Below, piece by piece: positions 60,184-64,000 of a DNA stretch of 64,000 nucleotides; the first letter of the stretch is position 1, and each line of letters begins with the position of its first letter. Location: the NCBI RefSeq assembly GCF_027945075.1, contig NZ_CP116034.1, forward strand, positions 744,001-808,000, given 5' to 3'. Under the pieces are notes generated by a model. It ran no database searches. It had not been told where the DNA came from and was given only the letters and a program-made list of their open reading frames with translations. The position numbers and the translations under genes were made by a program. The stretch comes from Chryseobacterium sp. CY350 (GTDB taxonomy: Bacteria; Bacteroidota; Bacteroidia; Flavobacteriales; Weeksellaceae).

Positions 60184-61329
60184 TTAATCTAAAACACTCC
60201 AACCTCTTTTCGGGTTAGTGTTTGAAGAAACTTCCTGCTCGTTGACGATAATATTTTCTTTTCGCTGTCCGATGTAATCCAGTTCGCTTAATTTGGAGAA
60301 AATAGTTTCTAAACTTCTCAGCATCTGATGAATATATAAAAGTGGTTCGCCGCAATTATGATGATCATAATTAGTCTCTGCAACCGTTGATAATTGATTT
60401 AGCAAAGTATGAGGTGCAATTTCGCTCCATTCTAAGCTATAATTCAACATTTCTTCCAACTCTGCAGGAACCAAAACCTGTGTAGCATTATAAAGTCTCA
60501 AAGCTAACTTAGCAAAAGTTTCGATTAAAAATACAGGTGCCTGATAAGGAATCACATTTCTAAACTGAAAATACATATCTCCAAAAGTATTCACCAAAAC
60601 AGTACACAGCGATTTTACATTTAATGCTAAAGCGGTATTTTGATTTTTGTGAGAAGCTTTCTGGATAATTTTAAATGCGTATTGCTGAAGATTTCCGATT
60701 GATTTTGCGTATCCGTTATAGTAATCGATCAGCGCCGGATGGCTCTGCACCGATGTACATGGCGGTATAAATGTAGAATTAACCTGTGCGATATTGCCTT
60801 TAAAATCTACTTTTCCCACAACCAGATAATTCCCTCCAGAATAGCTGCTGTTCAAAGATGAAACTGCTAACAGTTCAATATGGTAGTAGGCATGAGCATT
60901 CGGATGTCTTGGCGGAATTTCCTCAGGATCGATATCGCCAAATGGTACTTTATCAAAAGGATTAACAGAAATTAAAATATAATACTCTCCATCGATCTGA
61001 TTTTCATCCAGATTCATCGATTTGGCAAGTGCTTTTACGCTTACTCTTCTGTCTTTTAGCTCAATTCTGTAACCTGCTAATGTGACGGCACTGCAATGTT
61101 TGATAACGAGCTGCACATCATTGGTTGCGGTATTATGAACATCAAAAATCGTTTTGTCGGTAAATTCGTTCGGAATCGGCAACAGACCATAATTATAAGT
61201 TGTGATTGCTAACGAATTGGCATCTCTTATGGTGTCAATTAAAAAATTATCCTGGTCATTGAGATGTCTTTGAGAAACTTTCATCCCGTCGACCCAGTTG
61301 ATTGCAAAATGTTTGATTGGCTGTATCAT
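60184..61329 (-). CDS. tssK: Type VI secretion baseplate subunit TssK (Bacteroidota T6SSiii type)
   Basis: 381 residues. The N-terminal HFAINWVDGMKVSQRHLNDQ is the TssK opening, and IELLAVSSLNSSYSGGNYL and FIPPCTSVQSHPALI match the shoulder region. TssK links the baseplate to the membrane complex. It is last in a tssG-tssN-tssK order, 11 bp after tssN, and ends at a terminator. The other T6SS genes are not in the window. Confidence 0.86.
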   Translation of the reverse strand: MIQPIKHFAINWVDGMKVSQRHLNDQDNFLIDTIRDANSLAITTYNYGLLPIPNEFTDKTIFDVHNTATNDVQLVIKHCSAVTLAGYRIELKDRRVSVKALAKSMNLDENQIDGEYYILISVNPFDKVPFGDIDPEEIPPRHPNAHAYYHIELLAVSSLNSSYSGGNYLVVGKVDFKGNIAQVNSTFIPPCTSVQSHPALIDYYNGYAKSIGNLQQYAFKIIQKASHKNQNTALALNVKSLCTVLVNTFGDMYFQFRNVIPYQAPVFLIETFAKLALRLYNATQVLVPAELEEMLNYSLEWSEIAPHTLLNQLSTVAETNYDHHNCGEPLLYIHQMLRSLETIFSKLSELDYIGQRKENIIVNEQEVSSNTNPKRGWSVLD

Positions 61330-61340
61330 AGTAATACTTT

Positions 61341-62249
61341 TTAAATTTGTGATGGTGATCTTCTTCCTTCCTCTTCATGCTGGATAACCCTTTTACAGAC
61401 TACCACTTCGTTTTCAGAGATATTATTGGTGCTGATATCCTGATCGAAATCAATATATTTTCTAAAGCTGAAGAATGATTTTTTTGTATAAAATATCCAG
61501 TAATATGATTCTCTGCTTTCGTCTGAAAGATGAATAATCGACTGTGGGTTTTTGTGATTATAATCGTCTACCACACGGAAAAACCAGTCTCCGAAAGTAA
61601 CACCAGTCGGCAAAGTTTTGGCTTTTATTCTGAATCTGTTGGCATCTTCAAGATTTTTACTCAATTCAACATTCAAAACCATTAATCTGTCGAAATCTGC
61701 TCCTTCAAAATTCGGTGGCTTCTGATCCGGAGAATATCGCCATGTTTTATAAATATCAACCGGAATACTGATAAACTGAATATAACAGTAATGAAAAACC
61801 ATTGGCACAAAAAAGATCAATGCACTCGTAGCAGACATTACCGGAAATCCCTGATCTTTGCTGATCCATCGGAAAATTAGTACAAAAAGATAAGCTCCCA
61901 GAAGCACGCAGGTCACAGAAAGTACAGACTCAAATAAGACACTGAGACTAAATGATTGTATATGTTTTCTGAAAAAACGATGCATCAAATTGACATGAAA
62001 AATCCCAAGGATTAAATATACAACCTGAGAAATCAAGTAATAATAAGGATTAAACAGATTTCCTGCAAAACCTAAAAACCCAGGAAGTGCCAAACATAAG
62101 CTGCAAAGCAGTACATAAATGATGATCACTTTGATCTTTATCGCCGGCTGATTTCTTCTGATCGCACCCAGAATACCCATCATAATTACCGCCAGCAACG
62201 GCACTAAAATATATCTTAGAAATACACCTTTTACTGAAGAAAATTCCAT
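61341..62249 (-). CDS. tssN: Type VI secretion protein TssN (Bacteroidota-specific membrane subunit)
   Basis: 302 residues. The N-terminal half has about six membrane helices (ILVPLLAVIMMGILGAI; VIIIYVLLCSLCLALPGFLG; SATSALIFFVPMVFHYCYIQ). The C-terminal half is a soluble domain beginning near RYSPDQKPPNFEGADFDRLM. TssN is restricted to T6SSiii and is thought to replace part of the TssJLM membrane complex. The position between tssG and tssK supports the call. Confidence 0.82.
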   Translation of the reverse strand: MEFSSVKGVFLRYILVPLLAVIMMGILGAIRRNQPAIKIKVIIIYVLLCSLCLALPGFLGFAGNLFNPYYYLISQVVYLILGIFHVNLMHRFFRKHIQSFSLSVLFESVLSVTCVLLGAYLFVLIFRWISKDQGFPVMSATSALIFFVPMVFHYCYIQFISIPVDIYKTWRYSPDQKPPNFEGADFDRLMVLNVELSKNLEDANRFRIKAKTLPTGVTFGDWFFRVVDDYNHKNPQSIIHLSDESRESYYWIFYTKKSFFSFRKYIDFDQDISTNNISENEVVVCKRVIQHEEEGRRSPSQI

Positions 62250-62302
62250 TTAATTAAATTAATAGTGATTGTGATTGATGATTGTAAATATAATAAAATA
62301 TT

Positions 62303-63244
62303 TTACAGAAAAGTAGAGAAACCAAGCCTGTTAGAATTTCTTTCGCCATCCTCCAGCATGAATGAATATTCTTTCTTTTCTGTTATAAAATTTTCTTCAA
62401 TATCTACACTTACAGGAAGACAATAATCATACAAAGCCTGCAGAACTTTTCTGAAAGGATTTCCGGGAATGTACTTTTTCATATCTTGATAAGGAATGGG
62501 CCCGATGTTTACAATCCAGTTTCTTTCGCCATCCATATGTCTACCGCTGGGAATGTAAGTAACCCCAAGTCTGGAGTTACCCAGAAGCATAGAATCATCT
62601 TCCCTTTCTATCCTGTCTATGATATTTGGAGTGAACGTAATTTCCACAGGAACCCGCAGAAAAGAGGTAAGACATCGCTCAAACCATTTTTTGTCGCCGC
62701 GAATCTGATGAAAAAACGGAATGATATGTATAAAAATGTAGGCACTTTTTTTGTCAAGCATTTTAACAACAGGCCAGAGTTCTGAAAAAACTTTTAGGAG
62801 AGAATCTGTTTCACTTGCAAGATCAAAATCGTATTCTTTGAGTAATGCACCGATTTCCGTAAAGAAAATTTCAAGCTCAAAAGGTCTGAAAAACTTTCTA
62901 GCGTCGTCTTCTACCCTCTTTTGCTTTCTAATTTCATTAACGACACTTTCTACATTTTTCCGTGATGTATTAAGCGATGGCGGGTGAAAAAGACCTTCCG
63001 GTAAATAGTCGTAAATACCTTCTCTATAGGTTTTTATACTTAAAACTTCTTCATCAAAACCAAGGTAATGACTGGAAATACTTTTGATATCTTTAAGATA
63101 AGCTCTGTCATTGATTCCGATCCTTTCAATAAAAATATTGCTGACTGCCCGATGGTATTTCAGGAGATTCACGGCAACTGCCTCAGCCTTAAAATCTGTC
63201 TGCAGTTTGTTGTAATGCATGTCTACAATGCTGGTGTCGTACAT
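62303..63244 (-). CDS. tssG: Type VI secretion baseplate subunit TssG (T6SSiii)
   Basis: 313 residues. The C-terminal third shows the TssG pattern: LGNSRLGVTYIPSGRH, VNIGPIPYQDMKKYIPGNPF and a final RLGFSTFL. With TssF and TssK it forms the baseplate wedge. It is first of the three T6SS genes, divergent from the S1/P1 nuclease gene. No canonical -7 box was found upstream. Confidence 0.8.
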   Translation of the reverse strand: MYDTSIVDMHYNKLQTDFKAEAVAVNLLKYHRAVSNIFIERIGINDRAYLKDIKSISSHYLGFDEEVLSIKTYREGIYDYLPEGLFHPPSLNTSRKNVESVVNEIRKQKRVEDDARKFFRPFELEIFFTEIGALLKEYDFDLASETDSLLKVFSELWPVVKMLDKKSAYIFIHIIPFFHQIRGDKKWFERCLTSFLRVPVEITFTPNIIDRIEREDDSMLLGNSRLGVTYIPSGRHMDGERNWIVNIGPIPYQDMKKYIPGNPFRKVLQALYDYCLPVSVDIEENFITEKKEYSFMLEDGERNSNRLGFSTFL

Positions 63245-63465
63245 ACTCTCGTTCTGTGATGTGGTTGTTAGTGTAAAATAATATTTGAAAAAAATTAGCC
63301 AAATATTTTATAAATCCAATTTAGTGATAAAATTTGTGATATTGTGAGTATAAAAATAAAATTTAGAAATTTGATTCAAAACTTTGAAAGATTAAATTTA
63401 TTTAACAATGCTAAAAAGTTATTATAAAATAGATTGCATATTATCTGAATTCGGAAAGTGTACCT

Positions 63466-63473
63466 TATCTTTG
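63466..63473 (+). promoter_or_regulatory. -7 box of the S1/P1 nuclease gene
   Basis: TATCTTTG, 23 bp before the ATG at 63497. Confidence 0.6.
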
Positions 63474-63496
63474 TCGATCTAAAATTATTACTAAAA

Positions 63497-64000
63497 ATGA
63501 AAAGTATTTATTTAAAAATGCTGTTTTTGATGTTGATCTCCAGTTCTTTATATTCTTATGCGTGGGGATTGACGGGACATCGTGTTATTGCCGAGATTGC
63601 AGAAAACCACCTTTCCGGAAAAGCGCGAAGAGAAATAAAAAAAATGATGGGACAAGAACGTCTTGCTTACTGGGCAAACTGGCCGGATTTTATTAAATCT
63701 GATACTACCGGAGTCTGGAAGCAGACATCAGTGTGGCACTATGTAAACATTGATCCACAGACAGATTTTTCATCTTTTGAAAAAAATCTTAAAGCTCAAG
63801 CCGGGCCGAGCCTTTACTCTCAGATCAAAACTTTATCTGCGCAAATAAAAGACGAAAAAACTTCTGAGAAAGACAGAAAAATAGCTTTGATTTTTCTGAT
63901 TCATATGATGGGAGATCTTTCTCAGCCAATGCACACAGGAAGGTCTGAAGATCTTGGAGGAAATAAAATTAATGTTACTTATTTTGGAGAAAAAACAAAT
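63497..64000 (+). CDS. S1/P1 family zinc-dependent nuclease, exported (3' end missing)
   Basis: 168 residues are visible and the frame is open at the window edge. A signal peptide (MKSIYLKMLFLMLISSSLYS) ends so that the mature protein would begin WGLTGHRVIAEIA. In S1/P1 nucleases the N-terminal Trp binds zinc. Further zinc histidines are seen in VWHYVNID and LIHMMGDLSQPMHTG. The family degrades single-stranded DNA and RNA. It is the second exported nuclease in the window after the one at its left end. Confidence 0.92.
   Translation, partial: MKSIYLKMLFLMLISSSLYSYAWGLTGHRVIAEIAENHLSGKARREIKKMMGQERLAYWANWPDFIKSDTTGVWKQTSVWHYVNIDPQTDFSSFEKNLKAQAGPSLYSQIKTLSAQIKDEKTSEKDRKIALIFLIHMMGDLSQPMHTGRSEDLGGNKINVTYFGEKTN

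Noticed and set aside
60184..63244. Prophage tail module
   Set aside because: Baseplate-like genes could suggest a contractile phage tail, but TssN is T6SS-specific and no capsid, terminase or lysis genes are present.

Overview
The window looks like chromosomal DNA of a low-GC Bacteroidota, most likely a flavobacterium of the Chryseobacterium group (Weeksellaceae). The signs are: AT-rich sequence; many promoters of the Bacteroidota type (-7 box TAnnTTTG); a type IX secretion sorting domain on a secreted nuclease; DUF6261, TssN and other Bacteroidota-restricted families; and bacillithiol-type redox proteins. The genus is inferred from general family knowledge, not from a database search.

Layout. 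0-9 kb: a truncated secreted endonuclease I, a SatD/DUF3307 pair behind a dense inverted-repeat region, purC and purF, an outer-membrane beta-barrel protein, aroB and an RsuA/RluB-type pseudouridine synthase. 9-18 kb: a TlpA-like thioredoxin, nicotinamidase, a DEAD-box helicase, a four-gene overlapping operon with a bacillithiol theme (YfiT-like, DUF1569, YtxJ, Crp/Fnr), then a stress-like block (flavin-binding split-barrel protein, short-chain dehydrogenase) bracketed by two paralogous Crp/Fnr regulators. 18-24 kb: the complete four-gene ligase-associated DNA damage response cluster (MBL exonuclease, ATP-dependent ligase, Lhr-like helicase, PdeM). 24-32 kb: oxidoreductases with local regulators (Crp/Fnr, HxlR, Nudix-wHTH), a CAT-fold acetyltransferase and a sugar MFS transporter. 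32-44 kb: a membrane-anchored DUF4041/GIY-YIG protein, a helically phased palindrome array, DUF6261, several small exported proteins and a duplicated SDR+AraC module. 44-60 kb: a DsbA-family protein, a nucleosidase, a ClC transporter, an SDR/AraC pair, a UvrD-like helicase plus a short MutS-like ATPase, a two-component system with an LTA-synthase-like enzyme, threonine aldolase and a DtxR/MntR-type regulator. 60-64 kb: three type VI secretion genes (tssK, tssN, tssG) and the start of an S1/P1 nuclease.

Three genes are disrupted within 20 kb. One is an epimerase with an in-frame TAA. The others are a DUF2071 protein and a serine hydrolase, each missing one A in an A-run. They may be true pseudogenes or assembly errors.

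The most interesting signals are regulatory rather than new protein families: (i) AAAAC/GTTTT palindromes with centres exactly 42, 42 and 63 bp apart; (ii) two SDR promoters with 21-bp direct repeats at the same distance from the -7 box, each next to one of two AraC paralogues; (iii) a ~31-bp element shared by the promoters of a response regulator and an LTA-synthase-like gene; (iv) TGAT-N4-ATCA boxes in three intergenic regions flanked by Crp/Fnr genes; (v) five GTAAC repeats at a divergent HxlR promoter. No tRNA, rRNA, CRISPR array, prophage or insertion sequence was seen.
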